From: a bacterium HR15
GTDB taxonomy: Bacteria > Armatimonadota > Fimbriimonadia > Fimbriimonadales > GBS-DC
Direction of reading: 5' to 3'
Length of the DNA stretch: 64,000 nt
Assembly: GCA_002898555.1 (NCBI GenBank)
Contig: BEHR01000002.1
Location: 93,816 to 157,815 of the forward strand
Made by a program: the position numbers and the translations under genes. Within the stretch, counting starts at the first letter, position 1, and every line of letters begins with the position of its first letter. Positions 33,857 through 41,306 of this stretch are shown in pieces. The notes beneath the pieces were generated by a model that was not told the origin of the DNA, did no database searches, and saw only the letters and a list, made by a program, of their open reading frames with translations.

Positions 33857-34579
33857 ATGCAAACGAAGTGGCTTTGGCTCGGTGTAGTCGCGTTGGTGCT
33901 GAGCAGCTTCGCGCTGGCACAGCAGCCGGAGCGCCCCCGTCGACAAGGGCAGCCCGGTTTCGGTGGACGCATGATGGGCGCGAATTTGAGCGCGATGCTG
34001 CTGATGCGCGAGGATGTGCAGAAAGAGTTGAACCTCTCCCAGACTCAGAAAGCGAAGCTGGAACAGATGCGCGAGGAGATGATGCAGGCGATGCAAGAAC
34101 TGCGTAACCTGCCGCCCGAACAGCGCCGCGAGCGCATGCAGGAGCTTCGCCAGAAGTATGATCCCGCTAGCGTGTTGACCGACGCGCAACGCAAACGCAT
34201 GCGCGAACTCGAACTCCAATGGCAGGGTCCTTTTGCCTTGAATAACCCAGAGATTGCCAAGCAAGTGGGGTTGACCGAGGAGCAGCAGGCGAAAATCCGC
34301 GGCATCATCCAAGAGACCTTCCAATCCATGCGCGGACAGTTCCAGCCAGGACAGCCGCCCGGGCAGCCTGGCGAGCGCATGCAGGAGTTCCAGAAAGCCC
34401 GCGAGCAAGCCGAGAGGAAAATCCTGGAGGTGCTGACTCCTGCCCAGCGCGAGAAGTGGCAACAGCTGCTGGGCAAGCCCTTTGAGTTCCAGGGCGGGCG
34501 TGGTCTGATGCCCGGCTTTGGCGGCCCACGCGGTGGCGTGGGTGGCAGAGTGCGGGGCGGCACTGGATTCGGCGGATAA
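33857..34579 (+). CDS. Spy/CpxP-like periplasmic protein
   Basis: 240 residues. A signal peptide (about 1-21; ALAQQ cleavage region) precedes a helical domain with two repeats of the LTxxQ type (LNLSQTQKAKLEQM, about 58-71, and GLTEEQQAKIRGII), a third site in LTPAQREKWQQLLG, and a Gly/Arg/Phe-rich tail (FGGPRGGVGGRVRGG). LTxxQ proteins act as periplasmic chaperones or metal/stress sensors. The start is ATG 33857 with AAGGAGGAAGG. The Gly-rich tail is unusual for CpxP itself. An intrinsic terminator follows. Confidence 0.8.
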   Translation: MQTKWLWLGVVALVLSSFALAQQPERPRRQGQPGFGGRMMGANLSAMLLMREDVQKELNLSQTQKAKLEQMREEMMQAMQELRNLPPEQRRERMQELRQKYDPASVLTDAQRKRMRELELQWQGPFALNNPEIAKQVGLTEEQQAKIRGIIQETFQSMRGQFQPGQPPGQPGERMQEFQKAREQAERKILEVLTPAQREKWQQLLGKPFEFQGGRGLMPGFGGPRGGVGGRVRGGTGFGG

Positions 34580-34616
34580 CCCAGCAACTTCACTCTCATC
34601 GGGCGAACACCGGGAA

Positions 34617-34654
34617 CCAGCCCCCGTCTACCCCCAACGGGGGCTGGCTCTTTT
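34617..34654 (+). terminator. Intrinsic terminator of Spy-like gene
   Basis: CCAGCCCCCGT pairs with ACGGGGGCTGG around a 9-nt loop, followed by CTCTTTTAAA. The stem is 11 bp and perfect, with a short T-run. Confidence 0.8.
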
Positions 34655-34689
34655 AAATGAGCCCCAAGAGGCGAGGCTATTCGCAAAAT

Positions 34690-34870
34690 CGGGGATGTCG
34701 CTCGCTTTGCCGCGTCCACCCATCAGCACCTGTGCTTTAATCACCACCCGCCTGCCAAGTCACTCGGCCATTGCCCTCGCCCCTTCAGGACTGCTGGTCA
34801 CCTCGCCTTGCAGCACAGGCAGCCCCACATCGTGCACTATTTGCTTCGCCTGATCCTCGTGCAGCTTCAT
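34690..34870 (-). pseudogene. sucC: Decayed 5' fragment of sucC (succinyl-CoA ligase beta)
   Basis: Translating the minus strand from ATG 34870 gives MKLHEDQAKQIVHDVGLPV, then GEVTSSPEGARAMAE, an in-frame TGA at 34762-34760, and then LGRRVVIKAQVLMGGRGKAS in the same frame. This matches the ATP-grasp N-terminus of succinate-CoA ligase beta across about 56 residues and then stops. No remainder of the gene is present on either side, so it is a truncated remnant with a nonsense codon. The rest of the gap up to 35053 holds only repeats. Confidence 0.85.
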
Positions 34871-34901
34871 CCTTCTGGCGTATCTGCCCGAAACTCACAC
34901 T

Positions 34902-35029
34902 GGAGGGCGAGCGTCCCCGCGAGCCGACATGCGTGACGAAGACAGTGCTGTCTTAGTGCGGCGTCGGTTGGAACGGCTCGGCGGGAGCCTCGCTCTCCAG
35001 ATTCGGCTCGGCAGGAGCCTCGCCCTCCA
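34902..35029 (+). repeat. GGCTCGGCNGGAGCCTCGCCCTCC repeat cluster
   Basis: Two direct copies 30 bp apart (34974-34999 and 35004-35029) and one diverged inverted copy (34902-34926). Related copies or fragments lie at 37900-37921 and 45847-45868. An RNA from this region could fold into a long hairpin. It fills most of the gap between the sucC remnant and the next gene. Confidence 0.65.
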
Positions 35030-35053
35030 AAATGCCCAAGCATGAATGCCTGC

Positions 35054-36634
35054 TTAGCAACCTTGTCCGAAGTTGAACAGCACAATCAGCAGGTCGGCGT
35101 CATCGACCATGCCGTCGCCGTTCACATCCTCCGCACCGCAGCCCGCGCTGCACCCGAAGGCGAACAGCACCTGCAGCAGGTCAGCATCATCCACACAGCC
35201 GTTGCCATCCACATCCCCTGCCAGTGCCAGGCGATACTTCACCGTGATAATATCGCCGTAGGTGTTGGAGAAGTAGACACTGCCCGTCGCCACCAGGTTG
35301 CCTGCGGGGTCTATCAATAGGTCGCTCAGCAGGTCGTCCGTGCTGTTACTGGCGTTATAGCGCAAGGTTGACGCCAGTGTCCCATCAGGCAGATATTTAG
35401 CGATAGAGTAATCATAGTTGGTGTTGCTCCAGTCGGCGCGGCAACCCATATAGACATTCCCGGCACGATCCAGTGCCAGGTGGGGCTGATTCTCGAAATC
35501 GACGCGATCGCCCTCAAAGATTCGCGTCCATTGCAGCGTGCCGTTTGCATCATATTTCAGCAGCGCGATATCGGTGCCGTCGATCGTGTCATGCGTATCG
35601 CTCTCGCCTGCCACATAGACATTGCCTGCGCTATCGACGACCACGCTCAGTGCCACATCATCATAATCGGTGCTGCGTCCCCAGATACGGCTCCAGGCGA
35701 GCGTGCCGTCGGCATGATACTTCAAGGTGAAAAAGTCCCTGCGCCCTGCGCCTGGCCAAGTATAGCCCACCACATAGGCGTTGCCCTGCGCGTCCACCGT
35801 CAGATCGAACGGTTGCTCGAAGTCCGTGAGCGTAGCAGCGGCACTGAAGGTGCGCGACCAGTTCAGGTTGCCTGCAAGGTCATACTGGAGCAGAATCACC
35901 GCGTCGCCACGCCCGCCCGTTATCCGATCGGTGCCTTGCCCAGCTACATACACATGTCCAAGCGAGTCCACACGCACTTTGATGCCGCCATCCCCTTCGA
36001 AAGGGGGCAGGTGGAAGCGCCGCGCCCACTGCTGGACGCCATCCGCACTAAATTTGACCGTGGCGATTTCATAGCGCACGGAACCTTGCGGATTCACCGC
36101 AGAGGAAAAACCTGTCAGGTAGATATTACCGCTGCTGTCCAGCGCGAGCGAGTAAGCTTTGTCATCACTGATGGCGGTGGTTTGCGAGCTGGGACCATTA
36201 TAATAACGCGCCCAAAGCAAGTTGCCCGAAGGGCTGTATTTGAGCAGAGTGTAGTCGTATTCGGTACCGCCCGCGAATACATAGCCACGCCATGAGTAAC
36301 CTGAAATGTACACATTGCCGACGCTGTCGACGGCGATACCCGACGGGATGTCGTGATAGTTGCCTGTGCCGTTGAACAGGCGCGTCCATTGAATCGCCCC
36401 TTGAGCATTATATTTGATCAACAGGATGTCTGACTGCTGGGTATCCAGATGGTGCGCTTCGCAGGCGACATAGAGATTACCTGCGCTGTCGACGGTCAGA
36501 ATAGGATTGCTATCGTTGGTCGCATCGTTCAGGCGCGTTGCCCAGAGGAGTGGCGGCTGCGCCAGGGCGACCCCTGTGAACCATAAGCATGCCAAAGGCA
36601 CGGCGAGCCACAACCTTAATATCAACGGTCTCAT
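35054..36634 (-). CDS. Secreted SBBP beta-propeller protein with dockerin-like C-terminus
   Basis: 526 residues. The signal peptide (about 1-25; CLWFTGVALAQ) is followed by about eight repeats of roughly 50 residues, each built around D(S/A)xGNxYVxG (for example VDSAGNLYVAC, VDSVGNVYISGYSW, VDSLGHVYVAGQG), the SBBP type of propeller blade. The end has two calcium-loop-like segments, DVDGNGCVDDADLL and DVNGDGMVDDADLL, and closes with LFNFGQGC, nearly the same as the protein at 7639. Start at ATG 36634; the longer frame has no signal peptide. Function unknown, presumably cell-surface. Confidence 0.85.
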   Translation of the reverse strand: MRPLILRLWLAVPLACLWFTGVALAQPPLLWATRLNDATNDSNPILTVDSAGNLYVACEAHHLDTQQSDILLIKYNAQGAIQWTRLFNGTGNYHDIPSGIAVDSVGNVYISGYSWRGYVFAGGTEYDYTLLKYSPSGNLLWARYYNGPSSQTTAISDDKAYSLALDSSGNIYLTGFSSAVNPQGSVRYEIATVKFSADGVQQWARRFHLPPFEGDGGIKVRVDSLGHVYVAGQGTDRITGGRGDAVILLQYDLAGNLNWSRTFSAAATLTDFEQPFDLTVDAQGNAYVVGYTWPGAGRRDFFTLKYHADGTLAWSRIWGRSTDYDDVALSVVVDSAGNVYVAGESDTHDTIDGTDIALLKYDANGTLQWTRIFEGDRVDFENQPHLALDRAGNVYMGCRADWSNTNYDYSIAKYLPDGTLASTLRYNASNSTDDLLSDLLIDPAGNLVATGSVYFSNTYGDIITVKYRLALAGDVDGNGCVDDADLLQVLFAFGCSAGCGAEDVNGDGMVDDADLLIVLFNFGQGC

Positions 36635-36825
36635 CGCTCTGTCCTCACTTGCCAGCAGATGGGATGCGCGACAGCAACATGCCGGCAACCCTCAAGAAAG
36701 AGGGTACGAAGAGATCGTTTGCAGGTTCCCTGGCACATATGGAACGACGATGCTGTGCGCAGATAGGGAACCTCTCCCCACGAGATTCGTTCTCTGCCAT
36801 GTAGACTTACGAGGAGGGATGGCAA

Positions 36826-37872
36826 ATGGCGAGCGGCAAGTGGAGTGCAGGGTTAGCACTATGGTTGGGTGTCGTCATCGCCTGGTCCCAGAGTGTGACA
36901 CCCAGCTTTATCGGTTTGAAGCCTCTGCCTGGCTATCTGGGAAGCATCGCCTATGGTGTCTCGCCTGATGGACGATTCATCGTGGGCTACAGCTTCGGGC
37001 TGAACGGCGTGCAACAAGCCTGTCGCTGGAGCGCGACGGGCACGGTGGAGCCGATCGACCAGAACTATTATGCAGTGCAGTGCTCGTTCGACGGCTCCGT
37101 TGTGGTGGGTCAAACCCAGGTGCTGAGCGATGGGCGTCGCTGGGGCTTCCGCTGGACCGCACCGGGCACCACACAGGTGCTACCACTTTCACTGGCGGAG
37201 GATGTCTCATGGGACGGCACCTATGTGGTGGGCAGTGGCCCGAACTTCGTGTTCCGCTGGCGCACGGACGGCACAACGGACAGTATGGTGGTCAACGGCG
37301 TGGGGCTTTTTGCGGAGGGCATCTCTGCCGATGGTCAGACCGTGGTGGGCAACTACCGCACCACACTGGTAGATCGGTTTGGAGCGGTGGACTACGCCTT
37401 CGTGTGGACGCCGTCAGGTGGGCTGCGCTCGCTGGGTACGCTGCCGAATGGGGGCAGCAGCACGGCGCATGCCGTTTCAGGGAATGGCGTCGTGGTCGTG
37501 GGCGAGGCACGCAATCGCGACAGCTGGTGGCGTGCCTTCCGCTGGACATCGAGCACTGGCATGCAGGAACTCGGCACGCTGGGTGGTCCAATGAGCGCCG
37601 CGTACGCTGCTTCCTATGATGGCTCCGTCATCGTGGGCAAGTCACTGATCAACTCCTCCTCTGCCAGTGAACGCGCCTTCCGCTGGACGACCAAAAAGAA
37701 GCTGCAGGACCTCAAGCGCGAATTGATAGATGCGGGTGTCACGGCGGTGAGCAACTGGATATTGCTCTCTGCGAACGATGTCTCCGCCGATGGCACCGTG
37801 GTTGTTGGCTACGGCTTGAACCCGCAGGGGCAGTACGAGGCGTTTCGCGCCACACTGCCCATCCCCCGGTAG
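36826..37872 (+). CDS. Secreted HAF-repeat protein
   Basis: 348 residues. A signal peptide (about 1-24) and six or so repeats with the pattern (A/S)xxVSxDGxxVVG ... AFRWT (YGVSPDGRFIVGYS, EGISADGQTVVGNY, HAVSGNGVVVVGEA, NDVSADGTVVVGYG), which is the extracellular HAF repeat. It probably forms a beta-propeller. Unlike the protein on the other strand it has no dockerin-like tail. ATG with AGGAGGG 10 bp upstream. It is divergent from the SBBP gene. Function is unknown. Confidence 0.82.
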   Translation: MASGKWSAGLALWLGVVIAWSQSVTPSFIGLKPLPGYLGSIAYGVSPDGRFIVGYSFGLNGVQQACRWSATGTVEPIDQNYYAVQCSFDGSVVVGQTQVLSDGRRWGFRWTAPGTTQVLPLSLAEDVSWDGTYVVGSGPNFVFRWRTDGTTDSMVVNGVGLFAEGISADGQTVVGNYRTTLVDRFGAVDYAFVWTPSGGLRSLGTLPNGGSSTAHAVSGNGVVVVGEARNRDSWWRAFRWTSSTGMQELGTLGGPMSAAYAASYDGSVIVGKSLINSSSASERAFRWTTKKKLQDLKRELIDAGVTAVSNWILLSANDVSADGTVVVGYGLNPQGQYEAFRATLPIPR

Positions 37873-37899
37873 ACGGCTCGCTTGGCGGTGTCAGGATCT

Positions 37900-37921
37900 C
37901 GGCTCGGCCGGCGCCTCGCGC
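37900..37921 (+). repeat. GGCTCGGC-family repeat copy
   Basis: CGGCTCGGCCGGCGCCTCGC matches the repeats at 34974 and 35004 with few changes. It sits in a 252-bp gap (37873-38124) in which I see no convincing gene. Confidence 0.5.
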
Positions 37922-38124
37922 ATGACTTCCTGGTTTGGTGGGCGTCTCGCCCCAGGGGTTGACGAAAGCCGTATGGCGTGCGCTCGGTACCATGCTGCAA
38001 TTGGACGGGTTCGCCCTCGACGCGAGCAGGCGCAATCGCAAGTGGTGAGTCGCATGGAGATTACGAGGGGGTGGGCGCGGGTCTGTGTGCCTCTCCCCGT
38101 TGCGGTTCGAATCAAAAACCCTTC

Positions 38125-38200
38125 TGGTGGAGCGGAGGGGATTCGAACCCCCGACCTCTAGAGTGCGATTCTAGCGCTCTCCCAGCTGAGCTACCGCCCC
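38125..38200 (-). tRNA. tRNA-Ala (anticodon CGC)
   Basis: A 76-nt cloverleaf on the minus strand. Acceptor GGGGCGG pairs with CCGCTCC and has the G3:U70 wobble that identifies alanine tRNAs. The D arm is GCTC-AGCTGGGA-GAGC, the anticodon stem CTAGA/TCTAG encloses loop ATCGCAC (CGC, reading GCG), the T arm contains GGTTCGAATCC, and CCA is encoded. It lies 28 bp beyond the end of the HAD gene with its own promoter. Confidence 0.95.
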
Positions 38201-38216
38201 ACCGAGAGCACCCCCT

Positions 38217-38222
38217 ATTATA
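38217..38222 (-). promoter_or_regulatory. Promoter of tRNA-Ala
   Basis: On the minus strand AATGGGGTATAAT, with TTGATT 18 bp upstream as a fair -35, and the -10 ending 16 bp before the tRNA. This is the best-formed two-box promoter in the window. Confidence 0.7.
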
Positions 38223-38228
38223 CCCCAT

Positions 38229-39080
38229 TCACTCCGTACGAATCAAGAGCAGCTCCACCGGGTCGCCCAACAAATCGCCCAGATTTTCTAACACCCAGTG
38301 TGGCAAGAGATCAAGCGGGGCATTTTCCAGGTCCGCGCGTGTCGTGACTCCCGTCAACACTAAGGCACTGGGCATGTGCAAGGCGTGTGCCAGCGCGATA
38401 TCGGTTTCCAGCCGATCCCCCACGATGAGGGTCGTGTCCAGGCTAATCCGATGTTCATCCAGTAGAGGCAACAGGATGCGTGGGTTCGGCTTGCCTATCA
38501 CAAGGGGCAGTTTCCCCGTTGCTGTGCGGATGGCTGCTACCAGGCAGCCCGCCCCAGGCAACAAGCGGTCCTCTGCAGGATAAGTGGGATCCGCGTTGGT
38601 GGCGATAAAGTGCGCCCCATGTAAAATCGCCCATTGTGCCTGCGCCAGCCGCTGGTAAGTGAACTCGCGGTCGATGCCCACCACCACGGCATCGGGCAGC
38701 TGCGCCTCCGGGTCGTCAATCAAGTGAAAGCCTGCTGCGCACAACTCCTGTTTTAAGCCCGGCTCGCCCACCACAAAGAGGCGGGCGCGTGGCATCTGCT
38801 GGCGCAAATAATGCACGGTCGCCCAAGCCGAGGTGAGAATGCGCTCTGGAGCAACGGGCAATCCCATCTGCTGCAGGCGCTCAGCGTATTGTTCGCGCGT
38901 CGCACCTGAGTTGTTCGTTACGAAGAACACCTCGCGCCCGCTTGTCATGAGCAGGTTGATGGTCTCGATGGCATGGGGCAGGGGCTGGCTGCCACGATAG
39001 ACCACGCCGTCCAGGTCGAAAATAAATGCCTGGAACCGCTTTGCCAGCCCAGCAACTTGATTCGGCACGCGCCCCTGCAT
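38229..39080 (-). CDS. HAD-superfamily class IIA hydrolase (NagD-like)
   Basis: 283 residues. Motif I IFDLDGVVYRG (about 19-29), motif II FFVTNNSGATRE, motif III lysine in LVIGKPNP, and motif IV IVGDRLETDIALA. The cap between motifs II and III is the C2 type. Such enzymes dephosphorylate small phosphometabolites (4-nitrophenyl phosphate, glycerol phosphate, nucleotides). The ATG overlaps the stop of the prenyl synthase gene (TGATG), so it is translationally coupled and probably part of the same operon. Confidence 0.9.
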   Translation of the reverse strand: MQGRVPNQVAGLAKRFQAFIFDLDGVVYRGSQPLPHAIETINLLMTSGREVFFVTNNSGATREQYAERLQQMGLPVAPERILTSAWATVHYLRQQMPRARLFVVGEPGLKQELCAAGFHLIDDPEAQLPDAVVVGIDREFTYQRLAQAQWAILHGAHFIATNADPTYPAEDRLLPGAGCLVAAIRTATGKLPLVIGKPNPRILLPLLDEHRISLDTTLIVGDRLETDIALAHALHMPSALVLTGVTTRADLENAPLDLLPHWVLENLGDLLGDPVELLLIRTE

Positions 39081-40117
39081 CAATACTTGCGCTCCGTGAT
39101 AAATCGTGCGACCTCCTCCAGCGTCTGCCGTGCGAGGGAGGGTGCGAGCCGTTGTAAGGCATCCAACGCTTTCTGGCGGTATCGCTCAGCAACCTCCTCT
39201 ACATACCTTAGACTGCCGATGAGCCGCATTTGTTCTCTATAGTAGGCAAACCGTTCGGGTTCTATGGGAGAGCCAAATTCGGACTGGATCGCATGGCGCA
39301 ACGGTTCGGGAGCATGGGCGTAGAAGTGGATCAGGGGGAGGGTGGCGCAACCTTCGCGAAAATCGGTGCCGTTGGGCTTCCCCATCGCCTGGGATTCGCC
39401 CACATAATCGAGCAGGTCATCCACCACTTGAAAGGCAATCCCCAGCGCACGCCCAAACGATTCAAGGGTATCGAGGGTCGTCGCGTCAGCATCGACCAGA
39501 TAGCCCCCGATACGGCAGCAGCCAGCGATAAACTCCGCCGTTTTGCGGCGTACCACCTCCATATAGTCCTGCTCACTGATTTCGAGCTGGTGACGCAAAA
39601 AGACTTCCTGCACCTCGCCCTCGCTCATCGCGGTGGTGATTTGCGCCACCTGTTGGATGATGCGCAGGTCGCCATCCATGGCAAGGCAGCGCAAAGCACG
39701 CGCCAGAATGTAATCGCCCGACAGAATAGTTGCCAGATTGCCGTACAGGGCATTCACGGTGGGCTTGCCACGCCGCAGAAAGGTCTGGTCAATCACATCA
39801 TCATGGATGAGCGTCGCCATGTGGATCATCTCCATGCAGCCGGCAATCACGGTCAACCGCGAGTCGGTCTTTTGCCCGTTGCGATAGCGGGCGTGGAACC
39901 GTTCGGGTGAGGCAGCGTACGCGCTTAGGATGAGCAGCGCGGGGCGTAGCCGTTTACCGCCTGCCGAGAGCAGATGGCGCGTTAACTCGCTAAACTGGGG
40001 GATGCTCGTCTCTGCCTGCGTACTCAGAAATGCTTCCACTGCCTCTAACTCCGGGCGGATGGGAGCCAGCAGGCCCGACATGGCGATGGTGTGTCGCTGA
40101 AAATCGATCACGCTCAT
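39080..40117 (-). CDS. Long-chain polyprenyl diphosphate synthase
   Basis: 345 residues of the trans-prenyltransferase fold: GGKRLRPALLIL, the first Asp-rich motif LIHDDVIDQ with two residues between Asp pairs, LRRGKPTVN, and the second motif VVDDLLDYVG. The short first motif and the neighbour ubiE/menG point to a hepta/octaprenyl synthase making the quinone side chain, rather than farnesyl diphosphate synthase. The chain length cannot be read from sequence by eye. It overlaps both neighbours by 1-4 bp. Confidence 0.88.
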   Translation of the reverse strand: MSVIDFQRHTIAMSGLLAPIRPELEAVEAFLSTQAETSIPQFSELTRHLLSAGGKRLRPALLILSAYAASPERFHARYRNGQKTDSRLTVIAGCMEMIHMATLIHDDVIDQTFLRRGKPTVNALYGNLATILSGDYILARALRCLAMDGDLRIIQQVAQITTAMSEGEVQEVFLRHQLEISEQDYMEVVRRKTAEFIAGCCRIGGYLVDADATTLDTLESFGRALGIAFQVVDDLLDYVGESQAMGKPNGTDFREGCATLPLIHFYAHAPEPLRHAIQSEFGSPIEPERFAYYREQMRLIGSLRYVEEVAERYRQKALDALQRLAPSLARQTLEEVARFITERKY

Positions 40118-40818
40118 CGTTTAACCCCAATATAGATACAAACCACGCCCAGCGTCAGGTCGCAGTAGCACACGGGGGCAAACCCCGCTTGCACCATATA
40201 CTCGGCGATGGTTGCCCGATCCTCCTGGTGCTGAATCGACATCGGTAGGTAGTAGTAAGCGTCGGCGTCGCTGAGCCACTTCCCGATATGGGGTAGCAGG
40301 TGCAGGGCGTAGAGGTCATAGAGCTGGCGCACAGGTGCATGTAGCGGGCGGGTCAGTTCCAGCACCGCCGCGCGTCCACCGGGCTTTAGCACGCGCGCCA
40401 TCTCGCGAAAGGCAGCGGGCTTATCTATGAGATTCCGTAAGCCAAAGGCTATGGTGACGGCGTCGAAGGTCTCCGAGGCGAACGGCAGTTGCAACGCGTC
40501 GGCTTGCACATAGCGGATATGGTTCAGCCCGCGCTGGCGGGCTTTCTCTCTTGCGCGTTGGAGCATCGGCTCGCAAAAATCGAGCGCAACCACCTCGCCC
40601 GCTGGACCGATATAACGCGCCATCTGGAGAGCAAGGTCGCCCGTGCCTGTGCATAAATCCAGCACGCACGCGGTGGGCGACAGCTCCAGCATGCGCACGA
40701 CCTGCTGTCGCCAGCGGTGATGCAAAGCAAAACTCAAAATCGTATTGAGCAGGTCATAGCGCGGTGCGATACGCGCAAACATCTCGCGCACATAATGGCG
40801 CCGTGCTTCATCTCGCAT
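40114..40818 (-). CDS. ubiE: Demethylmenaquinone/ubiquinone methyltransferase
   Basis: 234 residues from the ATG with GGAG upstream; the frame is open to 40941 but that lies upstream of the predicted promoter start. Class I SAM fold: VLDLCTGTGDLALQM, ALDFCEPML, and the UbiE/MenG signatures RYDLLNTILSFALHHRWR and TIAFGLRNLIDKP. It methylates demethylmenaquinone (menG) or the ubiquinone precursor. Which quinone is used is unknown, though menaquinone is more likely in this kind of bacterium. First gene of the minus-strand operon with the prenyl synthase and HAD genes. Confidence 0.9.
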   Translation of the reverse strand: MRDEARRHYVREMFARIAPRYDLLNTILSFALHHRWRQQVVRMLELSPTACVLDLCTGTGDLALQMARYIGPAGEVVALDFCEPMLQRAREKARQRGLNHIRYVQADALQLPFASETFDAVTIAFGLRNLIDKPAAFREMARVLKPGGRAAVLELTRPLHAPVRQLYDLYALHLLPHIGKWLSDADAYYYLPMSIQHQEDRATIAEYMVQAGFAPVCYCDLTLGVVCIYIGVKR

Positions 40819-40943
40819 CTGTTGCTCCCAACTCCAGTGTAGCCTTTGCACTGCACCAGACAGGCAAGCCGTTTTCGAACGATGCTGCCAGCCCGGCACG
40901 CTCTCTCTTGGCATGTCTGTGCCCATTTTCACAATCGGCACAC

Positions 40944-40949
40944 ATTATA
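40944..40949 (-). promoter_or_regulatory. -10 box TATAAT of ubiE/menG operon
   Basis: On the minus strand GCAGGGTATAAT. Transcription from about 40937 gives a leader of about 120 nt if the start is 40818. The gap 40819-41306 also holds the divergent lon promoter and leader, and no gene. Confidence 0.5.
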
Positions 40950-41056
40950 CCCTGCGGGGTGAGCAGTGAACAGTTCTATCGGGTGGGGCGCAGCCGTCCA
41001 CTCTAACTGCTCGCTATTCGCCTTAAAAAGGGGAAGGATTCGAACAGCGCATGAAG

Positions 41057-41062
41057 TATAAT
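41057..41062 (+). promoter_or_regulatory. -10 box TATAAT of lon
   Basis: ATGAAGTATAAT, 245 bp before the lon ATG. It lacks the GG doublet seen at most other promoters here and may use a different sigma factor or be an ordinary variant. Confidence 0.5.
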
Positions 41063-41068
41063 TGACTG

Positions 41069-41306
41069 TAATGAACGAAGGAAGGTGGCCGTTCCCCAAA
41101 GGGGCATTCCTCACCTGACGAGGGATGCCCCTTGATTATCCATCTACCCTCGGCGCGCGTTTCGCACTTGATCGTGGGACGACATGCCTCCAGAAAGCTG
41201 CAGGAAAAGCCCTTTCGCTATCCAAAATCGAGGAAGGAAACAACTGAAGGGTAGCCGCGTCGGAAACCCTTTATTTCCGAAGCTTCGTATTAAGAGGTAG
41301 GATACG
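41069..41306 (+). promoter_or_regulatory. Long structured leader of lon
   Basis: About 238 nt from the predicted transcription start to the ATG. AAGGGGCATTCCTC (41099-41112) and GAGGGATGCCCCTT (41120-41133) form a 14-bp stem with one G-U pair and a 7-nt loop. A second hairpin is CGGAAA/TTTCCG (41261-41266/41274-41279). No T-tract follows the first. Regulation by RNA structure, for example heat-sensitive, is possible but unproven. Confidence 0.5.

Noticed and set aside
34973..35030. Repeats near 35 kb considered as a CRISPR array
   Set aside because: Only two direct copies with a 4-5 bp gap, no spacers of constant length, and no cas genes in the window.
37873..38124. Possible gene remnant in the gap before tRNA-Ala
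   Set aside because: A short frame ending LQLDGFALDASRRNRKW can be read, but no family was recognised and no start signal is present, so it is not annotated.
37922..38583. Plus-strand reading frames with a GGDSNPRPLE-like segment
   Set aside because: This is the well-known false protein read from the antisense of a tRNA gene; it coincides with tRNA-Ala at 38125-38200 and then runs against the HAD gene.
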